A DNA stretch of 43,698 bases from assembly GCF_024448695.1 (NCBI RefSeq), contig NZ_JAMOHY010000026.1, forward strand, positions 1 to 43,698, read 5' to 3'. Position 1 is the stretch's first letter. Each line of letters begins with the position of its first letter. Shown piece after piece: positions 17,107 to 28,420 of this stretch. The notes beneath the pieces are model-generated. The model had not been told where the DNA came from. It did no database searches and saw nothing but the letters and a program-made list of their open reading frames with translations. The translations under genes and the position numbers were made by a program. The DNA is from Stutzerimonas stutzeri (lineage in GTDB: Bacteria > Pseudomonadota > Gammaproteobacteria > Pseudomonadales > Pseudomonadaceae).

Positions 17107-19708
17107 ATGAAGATGATCAACGTCGATTTACAGCAACTGGTTCAAGCCCTCGACGCCGCCAGCAAACATGACCTGGAAACTGCTGCCGAACGCTGTGTCG
17201 TGCGCGGCGGCAGCAAAATTCTCGTCGAAGACTTGCTGCTCGGCCTGCTGGAGCGCCCCGAAGGCTTGCTCAGCCGCGCCCTGCAGGATGCCGAAGTAGA
17301 TGCTGGCGAGCTGTCCCGGGCGCTGCAACCGCGCGGCGAACACAGCGAATCGCGCAACCCGGTATTTGCCACTGAACTGGTGCAATGGCTGCAGGACGCC
17401 CTGCTGGTCGCCAGCCTGGAACTCGGCCAGAGCCAGGTCGATGAAGCCGCGCTGATCCTCGCCCTGCTGCGCAACCCGATGCGCTATGCCGGCAGCCACT
17501 ACCAACCCTTGCTGGCCAAGCTGAATGCCGAGCGCCTGCGTGAATTTGCCATGGCCCAGCAACCGCAAACGGCGGCAGGCAAGCCCGCGCCCGGCGGCGA
17601 GTCGAACCTGTCGCGCTTCACCCACAACTTCACCCAGCAAGCACGCGACGGCAAGCTTGACCCGGTGCTGTGTCGTGACGGCGCAATCCGCCAGATGATC
17701 GACATCCTCGCGCGCCGGCGTAAAAGCAACCCGATCGTGGTCGGTGAAGCCGGTGTTGGTAAAACCGCCATCGTCGAAGGACTGGCCCTGCGTATCGCTG
17801 CCGGCGAAGTGCCGGATGCACTCAAAGGTGTCGAACTGCTGTGCCTGGACCTCGGCCTGCTGCAAGCCGGTGCCAGCGTTAAAGGTGAGTTCGAGCGCCG
17901 CCTGCAGGGCGTGATCGATGAAGTCAAAGGCTCGCCCAAGCCGATCATCCTGTTTATCGATGAAGCCCACACCCTGATCGGTGCCGGTGGTCAGGCCGGC
18001 AGCGGCGACGCCGCCAACCTGCTCAAGCCCGCCCTGGCGCGTGGCGAGCTGCGCACCATCGCCGCCACCACCTGGAGCGAATACAAGAAGTACTTCGAGA
18101 AGGACCCAGCCCTGGCCCGGCGCTTCCAGCTGGTGCAGCTGCATGAGCCAACGGTCGATGAAGCCGTGACCATCCTGCGTGGCCTGGCACCGGTGTATGA
18201 AAAGAGCCACGGCATCTACCTGCGTGACGACGCGGTGGTCGCTGCCGCCGAACTGTCCGCGCGCTACCTGGCTGGCCGCCAGCTGCCGGACAAAGCCGTC
18301 GATGTACTCGACACCGCCTGCGCCCGTGTACGCATCAGCCTGGCCGCAGCCCCAGAAGCGCTGGAGCGTCTGCGCGGCGAAATCGCCGAAGGTGAGCGGC
18401 AGAGCGAGGCCATGGGCCGCGATATGGAAGCCGGCCTGAACATCGACAGCGACATTCTCGAACAGCTCGAAGCACGCCTGAGCCAGGCCCGCACCGAACT
18501 GGAGCAGATCGAAACCCGTTGGGCAGTGCAGCGCGAACTGGCCGAACGTTTGCTGGAATTGCGCAAGCAATGCGCCAGCCTGCGTCAGAATCCTAGCGAA
18601 GCCGAAGCTGAAGACAGTGACAGTCAGGCCGTGCAGCTGGAGCAACTGGAAGGCGAACTACGCGCCGTGCAAGCCGAGCTGGCCAGCGCTCAGGTGAATG
18701 AGCGCCTGGTCAGTTTCGAAGTCTGCCCGCGTCTGGTAGCGGAAGTGATCAGCCACTGGACCGGCGTGCCGCTGAGCCAGCTGGCCCGCGAACACAACAG
18801 CAAGGTGCTGACCTTCGCCAGCGACCTGCGCCAGCGCGTACGCGGCCAGGAGCAAGCCATCGCGGCACTGGACCGCTCGATGCGCGCCACCGCCGCCGGC
18901 CTCAATCGCGCCGATGCGCCGGTCGGCGTATTCCTGCTGGTCGGCCCCAGCGGCGTCGGTAAAACCGAAACCGCGCTGGCCCTGGCGGATCTGCTGTACG
19001 GCGGCGAGCGCTTCCTCACCACCATCAACATGTCTGAATTTCAGGAGAAGCACACCGTTTCCCGCCTGATCGGCGCGCCGCCCGGCTACGTCGGCTATGG
19101 CGAAGGCGGCATGCTCACCGAAGCCGTGCGGCAGAAGCCCTATTCGGTGGTGCTGCTCGATGAAGTGGAAAAAGCCGATCCGGACGCTATGAACGTCTTC
19201 TATCAGATCTTCGACAAGGGCGTGGCCAACGACGGCGAAGGCCGCGAGATCAACTTCCGCAACTGCCTGATTCTGATGACCAGCAACCTCGCCAGCGAGC
19301 GTATCGCCAGCCTCTGTCAGGGCGGCCAGCGCCCGGATGCAGAAGATCTGGAACAGGCGATTCGCCCAACCCTGACTCAGCACTTCAAGCCGGCGCTGCT
19401 CGGCCGCATGCGCGTGGTGCCGTACTACCCGATCAATGGCGAGGTGCTCAACGAGCTGGTCGGCCTCAAACTCGCGCGTTTTAGCGAGCGCCTGCAGCGC
19501 CGTCAGCTGCAGTTCAGCCATTGCCCGGCGCTGCTGGAAAACCTCGCCGAGCGTTGCAGCCACAGCGACAGCGGCGCCCGCCTGATCGATCACCTGATCG
19601 ACCAGCACCTGCAACCGCTGGTGGTCGACCGTCTGCTCGACGCCATGGCCAGCGGCGAAAGCCTGCAACGCGTACACGCCACCCTGGACGGCGAAGGGAC
19701 GGTGGTCT

Positions 19709-19722
<14 letters not shown>
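17107..19722 (+). CDS. tssH: ClpV (TssH) sheath-recycling AAA+ ATPase
   Basis: This 871-residue ClpB-class protein has an N-terminal domain (1-150), a first AAA+ module with GEAGVGKT (K219) and LFIDEAHT, a coiled-coil middle segment (about 400-540, [19 protein letters not shown]), and a second module with GPSGVGKT (K619), [25 protein letters not shown] and [11 protein letters not shown]. It unfolds contracted TssB/C sheaths for reuse. A start at 17107 is preferred, with TAAGGA 4 bp before it; a TTG at 17104 and an ATG at 17113 are also in frame. It overlaps sfa by 14 bp. Confidence 0.97.
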
Positions 19723-21244
<1,522 letters not shown>

Positions 21245-21261
21245 GGCTTAAGGAGAAGAGC

Positions 21262-23775
21262 ATGTTCAACGCCGCCAATCAGACCCATTTCAGCCTGAGC
21301 ATCGAAGGTGCCAGCCACGATCTGCAGGTGCTCGAATTTACCGGCCGTGAAGCCATCAGCCAGCCGTTCGTATTCGAGCTGGAGCTGATCAGCGAGCGCC
21401 CCGATCTCGATCTGGAAAGCCTGCTGCACCAGCCGGCCTTCCTCGCCCTTAGCCCCAGCGGCACCGGCATTCACGGCCTGATCTACCGTATCGCCCAGGG
21501 CAACTCCGGCCAGCGCCTGACCCGCTATCACGTGACCCTGCGCCCGCAGCTGGCCTACCTGGCGCACCGCATCAACCAGCGGATCTTCCAGCACCTGAGC
21601 GTAGAAAAGATCATCAGCCAGGTGCTCGAAGAACACGGCATCCAGAGCAATGCCTATACATTCCAGTTCGGTCCCAGCGTCTACCCAGAACGCGAATACT
21701 GCGTGCAGTACGACGAATCCGACCTGCACTTTATCCAGCGCCTGTGCGAGGAAGAAGGTATTCACTACCACTTCCAGCACAGCGAACAAGGCCATATGCT
21801 GGTGTTTGGCGATGACCAGACGGTGTTCCCGAAACTGGCGCCGACTGCGTACCAGCAGGATTCCGGTCTGGTCGCCGACGATCCGGTGATCAAGCGCTTT
21901 GCCCTGCGCCTGGAAACCCGCAGCAACCGCGTCACCCGCCGCGACTACAACTTCGAAAAACCCAAACTGCTGATGGAAGCGGCCTTCAACAGCGAGTTCC
22001 AGCCCGACCTTGAGGACTACGACTACCCCGGTAGTTTTGTCGAACGCGAGCGCGGCAAACACCTGGCCAAACGCAACCTGGAACGCCACCGCAGTGACTT
22101 TGAGTTGGCCACTGGCGAAAGCGACCAGCCGCTGCTGGTCAGCGGTCATTTCCTCAACCTCAGCGAACACCCGCGGGGAGACTGGAACCAGCTCTGGCTG
22201 CTGACGGAAATCCGCCACGAAGGCAAACAGCCGCAAGTACTGGAGGAATCCGTCACCAGCGATACCGCAGCTAACGACGGCTTCCAGCAGGGTTATCGCA
22301 ACCGTTTTAGCGCCACGCCCTGGGATGTGCTGCATCGCCCTGCGCTGAAGCATCCAAAACCCAAGGTACTGGGCAGCCAGACCGCCGTGGTCACCGGGCC
22401 GGCGGGTGAAGAAATTCACTGCGACCAATACGGCCGCGTCAAAGTCCAGTTCCACTGGGACCGAGAAGCCCAAGGTGACGACCAAACCAGTTGCTGGCTG
22501 CGCGTGAGCTCCAGCTGGGCCGGCGATGGCTACGGCGCCATCGCCATCCCCCGCGTCGGCATGGAAGTGCTGGTGACCTTCCTCGAAGGCGACCCCGATC
22601 AGCCACTGGTTACCGGCTGCCTGTACCACGCCGAACACGTGGTGCCCTACGCCCTGCCGGCCAACAAGACCCGCAGCCTGTTCAAGACTCTGAGCAGCCC
22701 CGGCGGCGGTGGCTACAACGAGCTGCGCATCGAAGACAAGAAAGGCGTTGAACAGATCTATCTGCATGCCCAGCGCGACTGGGACGAAAACATCGAGAAC
22801 GACCAGAAAATTCGCATCGGCAACCAGCGCCACGACACCGTCGAAGCCAACAGCTACAGCCAGTTCCTCGCCGAAGAACACCGCACCACCCACGCCGACC
22901 GCAAAGTGGAAACCCGCAGCAACGACCACCTCACGGTTGGTACGACCCAGCACGTAAAAGTCGGCGTCGGCCAGTTCGTCGAAGCCGGCAACGAAATCCA
23001 CTACTACGCCGGCAACAAAGTGGTGATCGACGCCGGCATGGAACTCACCGCCAGCGGCGGCGGTAGCTTCCTCAAGCTTGATCCGGGCGGCGTCACGCTC
23101 AGCGGTGCAACCATCAAAATGAACTCGGGTGGTGCACCGGGCAAAGGCACGGGGATCGCGATTCTGCCGCTCACTATTCCGGGCGCGGCGGATCAGGATA
23201 AAGCCGGGGAAAAGCCTCAGCTCGCCTTGGCCAACGTCCAACTGCAGATGGCCCGCAAAGCACGTCAGATTGGTGCAAGTCGCTGCCCGATTTGCGAGGC
23301 CTGCCGGGACGGAATCTGCGCGGTACAACCGAAAGCATTAGCAGCATCACCCACCACTGCATTGGCACCAATAAGCTCTGCGGCACAACCTGCCACCGCA
23401 TCCAACACTGCTGCATCTGCCACAAGCGGCCCTGGTAAGTGGGTCACGCAGGAAGTTGACTACGACGGCATGAGCAACACTTTAAAGATGTTTATGAACC
23501 GAGCTGGATCGATGGGCGATGAAGGCCGCGTCTTCGGTTCGGACGGCAAGGATTACCAGAACACGATCCGCACCATGATCCAGGCCTGGCAACCGCTAGA
23601 AGACAACGAGCAGCACCTTGCTGCCAGCTCGCTTATTCGTCGCTACGGCGAGGAGCGCAGGATCAAGCAGACCTATCTGGAAGGACAGGACGCCTGGCAA
23701 GTGTCAGGAAAGTCGTGGCACTGGCAGCCTGTCACCGCCAATACCGTTTATGAAAACAAGGATTCCGAAAAGTGA
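21262..23775 (+). CDS. vgrG: evolved VgrG with unknown C-terminal extension
   Basis: Of 837 residues, about 660 are a normal VgrG, highly similar to the other two in the window (EEIHCDQYGRVKVQFHWDR, SSWAGDGYGAIAIPRVGM, GGGGYNELRIEDKKG). A Cys cluster follows (RCPICEACRDGIC, C675, C678, C681, C686), then an Ala/Thr/Pro-rich linker (about 690-722) and a 115-residue domain (723-837) with WVTQEVDYDGMSNTLKMFMNRAG and Trp-rich ends. I do not recognise that domain; it may be a toxin or a docking site. The stop overlaps the GTG of a four-TM protein, which could be its immunity protein. A strong AGGAGAAG site precedes the ATG. The gene interrupts the usual sfa-orfX adjacency. Confidence 0.93.
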   Translation: MFNAANQTHFSLSIEGASHDLQVLEFTGREAISQPFVFELELISERPDLDLESLLHQPAFLALSPSGTGIHGLIYRIAQGNSGQRLTRYHVTLRPQLAYLAHRINQRIFQHLSVEKIISQVLEEHGIQSNAYTFQFGPSVYPEREYCVQYDESDLHFIQRLCEEEGIHYHFQHSEQGHMLVFGDDQTVFPKLAPTAYQQDSGLVADDPVIKRFALRLETRSNRVTRRDYNFEKPKLLMEAAFNSEFQPDLEDYDYPGSFVERERGKHLAKRNLERHRSDFELATGESDQPLLVSGHFLNLSEHPRGDWNQLWLLTEIRHEGKQPQVLEESVTSDTAANDGFQQGYRNRFSATPWDVLHRPALKHPKPKVLGSQTAVVTGPAGEEIHCDQYGRVKVQFHWDREAQGDDQTSCWLRVSSSWAGDGYGAIAIPRVGMEVLVTFLEGDPDQPLVTGCLYHAEHVVPYALPANKTRSLFKTLSSPGGGGYNELRIEDKKGVEQIYLHAQRDWDENIENDQKIRIGNQRHDTVEANSYSQFLAEEHRTTHADRKVETRSNDHLTVGTTQHVKVGVGQFVEAGNEIHYYAGNKVVIDAGMELTASGGGSFLKLDPGGVTLSGATIKMNSGGAPGKGTGIAILPLTIPGAADQDKAGEKPQLALANVQLQMARKARQIGASRCPICEACRDGICAVQPKALAASPTTALAPISSAAQPATASNTAASATSGPGKWVTQEVDYDGMSNTLKMFMNRAGSMGDEGRVFGSDGKDYQNTIRTMIQAWQPLEDNEQHLAASSLIRRYGEERRIKQTYLEGQDAWQVSGKSWHWQPVTANTVYENKDSEK

Positions 23776-24191
23776 TCAACGTACTGACGCGGGCAAATAA
23801 AACGCTGCTGATATGGGGGCTTCTGGATGCCTTCTATGTCGTCTGGTACAGCCTGACAAGCTGGAAAAGCGGACGTATCCCGTATATCAGCGACCTGTCC
23901 AACACCCTTACGCTTGGCGCTGAACTGGGTGCCGCCAATATGGCAGTGGCAGCCCTATCATGGCTCCTGCAGTTTTCCATCATCGTAAGCGCCGCGTTGT
24001 TCCTGTGCGGTTACCGATGGGCTCGCTATCTCGGCTTTGCGCAGATTCCGTTCCGCCTCCTGCTCGTATACCCATCTGTTTCGCTGATTCTCGTAGCAGG
24101 AGGCTACTGGTCAGATCATCAGATCATTCTGGTTGTCCTGGTTCTTGCCTCCGAAGCGCTGAAAACCTGGTCACTGTGGAGGCTTGCATGA
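23772..24191 (+). CDS. four-TM membrane protein, possible immunity to VgrG extension
   Basis: This 139-residue, very hydrophobic protein has segments at about 10-26, 55-80, 85-104 and 106-130, with short loops. The GTG start shares bases with the vgrG stop (GTGA), and the end overlaps the DUF4123 gene. No family is recognised. Tight coupling to an extended VgrG suggests inner-membrane immunity or an accessory role; it could also protect against the lipase further downstream. Confidence 0.7.
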   Translation: MINVLTRANKTLLIWGLLDAFYVVWYSLTSWKSGRIPYISDLSNTLTLGAELGAANMAVAALSWLLQFSIIVSAALFLCGYRWARYLGFAQIPFRLLLVYPSVSLILVAGGYWSDHQIILVVLVLASEALKTWSLWRLA

Positions 24192-25117
24192 TGCAGGCAG
24201 AGCAAGCCCTTACTCCGGCAATCACTGCCTCCGACTGGATCGCCGAGCAGCTTGCCCAACAACGCGAACTGCTGCTGATCGTCGACCGCCTCGCCGAACC
24301 AGACCCGATCAAGGCTCTGTTCGGCGCGGACCTGATGCAGGACTACGTCAACCTCTACCAAGGCACCGAATTCGCCGATATGGCGGATTCCGGCCCCTGG
24401 CTCGTTCGGTTGCACAATCCTGATGCAGCATTTGTACAAACGCTGCTCGATACACCTGAGAGCGACTGGGGCTGGCTGGCCAGCGCAGTGCATATTGATC
24501 TGCCCGCCCTCAGCCAGCACTGGCGTGAACGCATATTGATTGATGAGCAAGAGCAACGTGCGCTTTACCGCTTTCAGGACAACCGCGTAATCGCCCGCCA
24601 TCTTGCCGAACTCAGCGAGACGCAACGCCCCTTGCTGCTAGGGCCATTAAACAGCGCTCTATGTTGGGACGGCCAAGCCTGGCAAAGCATCCATAACCCG
24701 CGCCCTGACTTGTACCCGGCGCCCTTCAAAAAACCTTGGCAGGAGCTTGCCGAACCAGAGGCCGTCACCCAGGCAATCCAGCGCCATAACCTGGAGCAGT
24801 GGTTGTGGCAAAACCACTGCGTCGCAACCGCTCAGTTGGCAGAAACACAACTCTTGAGCAATTGGCTCGACACGCAACTTGCCCAAGCCAAAAGCTGGCG
24901 GTGGCAGTCGTTGGAACGCATTCAGTTTCTGCTGCGTTACCAACTCGATCCGGCCCTCGCTGCGCACCCTGCCTGGGCTCCCGTAGAGCATGAAACAGCG
25001 GATGCCCACTTCGCGCGCAGTAGCCGTGAGTTGGCGGCCTGCAAAGTTTTACGCAACGGAAATGCTGTGCAGCCAAGCACCAATCCATATCAAAGCTTAG
25101 AAGGGGAGTTAGTGTGA
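24188..25117 (+). CDS. tap: DUF4123 effector adaptor/chaperone for the lipase module
   Basis: This 309-residue protein has a DUF4123 N-terminal half: LLLIVDRLAEPDPIKALFG, a SGPWLVRLHNPDAAFVQTLLD segment, WGWLASAVHIDLPALSQHWR, and LYRFQDNRVIARHLAEL. The C-terminal 130 residues form a helical extension (LEQWLWQNHCVATAQLAE, WRWQSLERIQFLLRYQL) that likely gives client specificity. The ATG at 24188 overlaps the previous stop (ATGA); reading frame open further upstream lies inside the four-TM gene. The likely client is the class 3 lipase at 26178. Confidence 0.88.
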   Translation: MMQAEQALTPAITASDWIAEQLAQQRELLLIVDRLAEPDPIKALFGADLMQDYVNLYQGTEFADMADSGPWLVRLHNPDAAFVQTLLDTPESDWGWLASAVHIDLPALSQHWRERILIDEQEQRALYRFQDNRVIARHLAELSETQRPLLLGPLNSALCWDGQAWQSIHNPRPDLYPAPFKKPWQELAEPEAVTQAIQRHNLEQWLWQNHCVATAQLAETQLLSNWLDTQLAQAKSWRWQSLERIQFLLRYQLDPALAAHPAWAPVEHETADAHFARSSRELAACKVLRNGNAVQPSTNPYQSLEGELV

Positions 25118-25397
25118 GCACTGTAATAAGAACTGGATTCTTAGTGGCAACTTTACTTTGCCTGACGGCTTGCGGAACTTTAATCGGAAGATCCGAAAGC
25201 ACTGCCATAGAAAGTAATTATTACAAAGGAACACAAGGCAATCTTATGTTGTTAGGCCTGAATAACACGAACAAAGAAGCTAACGGCGCAACTGTAGCCT
25301 GCTGGATTATGGGGTATGTCCCGTAATCACATTAGTATCTTTGCCAATCGATATTTCGATCGACACATTGTTAGTTCCTTATGACGCTTTTAACTAG
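25114..25397 (+). pseudogene. YceK/YidQ-like lipoprotein, apparently frameshifted
   Basis: The first frame starts with GTG at 25114 (sharing bases with the adaptor stop) and has a lipoprotein signal with lipobox LTAC (C20), then YYKGTQGNLMLLGL. It stops at 25326 after ACWIMGYVP. Shifting frame near 25312-25320, around a GGGG run, continues as CPVITLVSLPIDISIDTLLVPYDAFN with a stop at 25397. That tail (LP-D---DTLL-PYD) is the typical ending of YceK/YidQ family lipoproteins. One gene with a one-base lesion or sequencing error explains both parts. If read as annotated, a 70-residue truncated lipoprotein results. Its location suggests immunity or accessory function for the lipase module. Confidence 0.7.
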
Positions 25398-25433
25398 AAC
25401 TTATGTTTGCCCGACTGCACGGAGTGAGTAGTA

Positions 25434-26171
25434 ATGAGACGCCCCATTAAGGCACAGCATTTCCGCGCACTTTTAGGGCCTTGCTTACTTGGCCTCTCGC
25501 TTAGCGCATGCAGTTCACTCAACCCGCTGGGTGGTGAGAGCTTTACCTTGGAAGGCGAACTGCCGGCCGACTTCTCACTCAAGGCCCAGGCCCACTATGA
25601 CGTGGCCAATGGTTGTGACGGTCGCAGCCAAGCCAAGTCGTTCGAAAGCGGCTTCCAGAGTGATCCGCAGCATTACCGTTTCAACATCCCGGTCAGCTAT
25701 CGCGATGGACTATGTGAAATGCATTTGGCCAGGGTCGGGTTGTTTATCCATGGCCGCTATGGTGACAAAGACTGGCAGCAGACCTATGACAACGGTAACT
25801 TGGTGATAGTTGACAAACTCCCACAGGGTGCACCAGTTTTTCAGTCCAACGGCACGCTCACCAAGCAGGCTGAATGTACATGGTGGTTCCAGGTCAGCAA
25901 GCTCTACCTAGAACTATCGAAACTGCTGAACTGCAAGGGTGCAGGGGCGCATTTAGTACGCGAAGAGCTACCAGGTAAAACCGTCAAATTGGAGTTCCGG
26001 GTAAATCCGAAAGAAACCCCCTCTTACGACAGACGCTGGATAGAAATACCTGCAGGCTGGAAGCCCTGTCAAGAAACTGAAGCTTCTGAGCGCTGCCAGA
26101 CGCCTCCTATTTTCAAGACTTTCAAAATGAACGGTCGCGAATGCACCGTTTACCCTAGCTGCACGGAGTAA
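25434..26171 (+). CDS. lipoprotein, candidate immunity (Tli-type) for the lipase effector
   Basis: This 245-residue protein has a lipoprotein signal with lipobox LSAC (C26; Ser at +2 suggests the outer membrane). The mature part is beta-rich with eight or more Cys (NGCDGRSQ, DGLCEMHLARVGLFIHG, AECTWWFQV, LLNCKGAG, KPCQETEASERC, RECTVYPSC), consistent with disulfides in the periplasm. Immunity proteins of T6SS lipases (Tli) are often lipoproteins that meet incoming enzyme in the periplasm. It ends 6 bp before the lipase gene. Here immunity precedes effector, the less common order. Confidence 0.72.
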   Translation: MRRPIKAQHFRALLGPCLLGLSLSACSSLNPLGGESFTLEGELPADFSLKAQAHYDVANGCDGRSQAKSFESGFQSDPQHYRFNIPVSYRDGLCEMHLARVGLFIHGRYGDKDWQQTYDNGNLVIVDKLPQGAPVFQSNGTLTKQAECTWWFQVSKLYLELSKLLNCKGAGAHLVREELPGKTVKLEFRVNPKETPSYDRRWIEIPAGWKPCQETEASERCQTPPIFKTFKMNGRECTVYPSCTE

Positions 26172-26177
26172 TCAGGG

Positions 26178-28343
26178 ATGAATGACTCGACTAAGTCCAA
26201 TAGGGATACAACGCTAGAATGCCCGTTTCGCCGCGATTGGGTCAGCTTTCGTCTGGTGAATGAGCATGGTGAAGGCCAGCCATATGCCGGTTTAGCCTAT
26301 CTACTACATGATAGCCAAGGGCAAAAATATGAAGGTTTTTTGGATAGCGATGGATACGCAAAAATCGAGGATTTCTACTGCGGCCCGCCCGTATTGTCCT
26401 TCATTGCCGGCTACGGCGGAGGAGAGAAATGGTACGAGCATTTTGCTGATCGTAAAGCCTTCAAGCTGCCACTAACGGCACTACAAGTAGCCGCCGAACA
26501 ATCCCCAACCGGACCTCGCCATTCTGATGGCAGAACTTATCTGGCAGAAGAACGGGCAGCACGAGAAAATGCCCGCTTTCTTCGGGTTGAAGTCAGTGAC
26601 TTTGCCGAAGCCACCAAGCACCTGCCGGACACTGATAACGACTGGGCTCCACGTCCATCGGCTCCACTTAAGCAGAACGCAGGGCTAGCAAAAGATCAGC
26701 CAGGTGCGGCCCTGAAACCCAATCTGCACCATGTGTTGGAAGTGAAGGCGCTGCGGGCTTATAGCCCGTTGCTCTCAAGCAGCAAAGACTTCTGCGCATT
26801 GAATGCTTACCACTTGGCGGTGATGAGTGCGCTTGTCTATGCACCCTTCGACAAACCTAAGGTATTTGGTAAGTCCTATACCTCATCCCCTCCCCCATAT
26901 GCGCAGGCTGGCACCATCGGCCATGTGCTGCGCGAGCAGTTGGCGCGCCAGGTCAAACCCAGCCGTTTCAATGACGCCCAGTACCATCTGCTCTGCGAAG
27001 AGGTGCCCTACTCTAGGCGACTGGAAATTATGCCGCATGATCCAGAGCGTTATAGCGCAGAGGCCGAAAAAGGCTGGAAAAAACCCGAAGACGTGCACTT
27101 TCTCTATCACGAAGACTCGGAGACCCAGGCATTTATCACCCATAGCGACAAGCTGGTCTTGATTACACTACGCGGCACCCAGGAAACAGCCGATATTCTT
27201 CGCGATCTGGATGCCCGACAGGTGCCCTATGCAGCAGGCAACGGTCAGGCACATCGCGGATTTCATGATGCATTCCTGGCTGCAAAGACCTTTGCTCAGC
27301 GCTACCTAGAAGCTTTCTATACAGGCGAACAAACCCTGATCGTCTGCGGCCATAGCCTGGGTGGTGCCATTGCTCTGTTGCTAGCTGAATGGCTGAGGCG
27401 CTTACCATCTGCACCTAACGTCATTTTGTACACCTTCGGCTCTCCCCGCGCAGGCGACCGGGCCTTTGTTCAAAGCGCCGCAGCCCTGACTCACCACCGC
27501 CTGGTCAACCATAACGATCCGATACCAGGTGTGCCGTTCACTTGGATGGATGCCGAGTGGAAGCTCGCCTTACCCGGCACAGTTGCGCTGTTCAGCTCAC
27601 CACTTGTGGGCATCGCATTGTTGCTGGGCGGGCTGCTGAACCTGCGTGGCGATCCTTACGAGCATCACGGCGAACAACGCCATTTTATGCCGCGCAAACC
27701 GAATGCCGGCAGTGAAACCGCGATTCTCTGGCAGCCAGGCTGCGCACTGATCGACGAGCAGGCCTGTGCAAGCTATGCCGGCGCAGTGGACCTTGAAAAC
27801 GATATGCCCAAGCGCAAATCGCTGATTGGTCAGGCGCTCTCTGCGGCTGAACACTCCAGCGATGGCGGTTATAGCCGCTCAATGCTGACCACCCTGCTGC
27901 GCTGGAATGCCAGTGTTGAGCAGCGTAATGGCGCGTTATTCACCTCAGAAGAGATGCAAGACATTCAGACCCAGGTGCTGCAGGTCGAACAGCAGCTGGC
28001 CAATTGGCAGCCACACAGCTTTGTCGAATTCCGCCGTGAAACACGTCTGCGGCATGACACGCGCTTTTACAACAAGTCGGATCTGGAGTTACGCCAGCTC
28101 TATCAAGAAGGCATAACTCTGGCACGCCAACTCAGCAACGAGCAGCGCGAGGCGCTGATACGCGCACGCAATCGTTTGCTCAATCAGGCGCATCGACCAC
28201 TGACTCGTGAAGACGTTTTCGGCGATCTATCCCAACGCGCCGATCTTGCAGAGCTGGTCAGCGAATGGCGTGCGATAAACGAAAATACGCAAGCTGAAAA
28301 GCTGGCCAAGATTCCGTCATCAGAAGGGCGTGCCTATGCGTAA
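26178..28343 (+). CDS. T6SS class 3 lipase effector (Tle-type)
   Basis: This 721-residue protein has an N-terminal beta domain (about 20-80, FRLVNEHGEGQPYAGLAYLL), similar to the small modules that attach effectors to spikes. A class 3 lipase core follows (about 205-500): VLITLRGTQETADILRDLDA, AHRGFHDAF, the nucleophile elbow CGHSLGGA (S393), TFGSPRAGD, NHNDPIPGVPF (D447 as acid) and HHGEQRHF (H496, H497 or H502 as base). The C-terminal 200 residues are helical. Class 3 lipase cores occur in Tle2 effectors such as TseL of V. cholerae; phospholipase action on target membranes is inferred. There is no signal peptide. A short segment at about 465-488 is hydrophobic. Adaptor and lipoprotein genes precede it. 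Confidence 0.87.
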   Translation: MNDSTKSNRDTTLECPFRRDWVSFRLVNEHGEGQPYAGLAYLLHDSQGQKYEGFLDSDGYAKIEDFYCGPPVLSFIAGYGGGEKWYEHFADRKAFKLPLTALQVAAEQSPTGPRHSDGRTYLAEERAARENARFLRVEVSDFAEATKHLPDTDNDWAPRPSAPLKQNAGLAKDQPGAALKPNLHHVLEVKALRAYSPLLSSSKDFCALNAYHLAVMSALVYAPFDKPKVFGKSYTSSPPPYAQAGTIGHVLREQLARQVKPSRFNDAQYHLLCEEVPYSRRLEIMPHDPERYSAEAEKGWKKPEDVHFLYHEDSETQAFITHSDKLVLITLRGTQETADILRDLDARQVPYAAGNGQAHRGFHDAFLAAKTFAQRYLEAFYTGEQTLIVCGHSLGGAIALLLAEWLRRLPSAPNVILYTFGSPRAGDRAFVQSAAALTHHRLVNHNDPIPGVPFTWMDAEWKLALPGTVALFSSPLVGIALLLGGLLNLRGDPYEHHGEQRHFMPRKPNAGSETAILWQPGCALIDEQACASYAGAVDLENDMPKRKSLIGQALSAAEHSSDGGYSRSMLTTLLRWNASVEQRNGALFTSEEMQDIQTQVLQVEQQLANWQPHSFVEFRRETRLRHDTRFYNKSDLELRQLYQEGITLARQLSNEQREALIRARNRLLNQAHRPLTREDVFGDLSQRADLAELVSEWRAINENTQAEKLAKIPSSEGRAYA

Positions 28344-28420
28344 CAGCGTCGATGACATCAACGACAGCCAGCCCCGAAACCTCGAAAATCGTCCCGCTTC
28401 AACTAGATAAGGACCGTCTT

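Noticed and set aside
17128..18645. Long - strand open frame opposite clpV
   Set aside because: Codon-bias shadow of clpV with Gln/Ala/Val-rich, low-information translation.
23960..24187. Upstream extension of the second DUF4123 gene
   Set aside because: The open frame overlaps the four-TM gene with an Arg/Pro-rich sequence; the ATGA overlap at 24188 gives a natural start.
28352..28420. Upstream extension of the small lipoprotein OrfX
   Set aside because: The longer start would hide the lipoprotein signal behind 23 polar residues; the ATG at 28421 has a proper ribosome-binding site and signal peptide.
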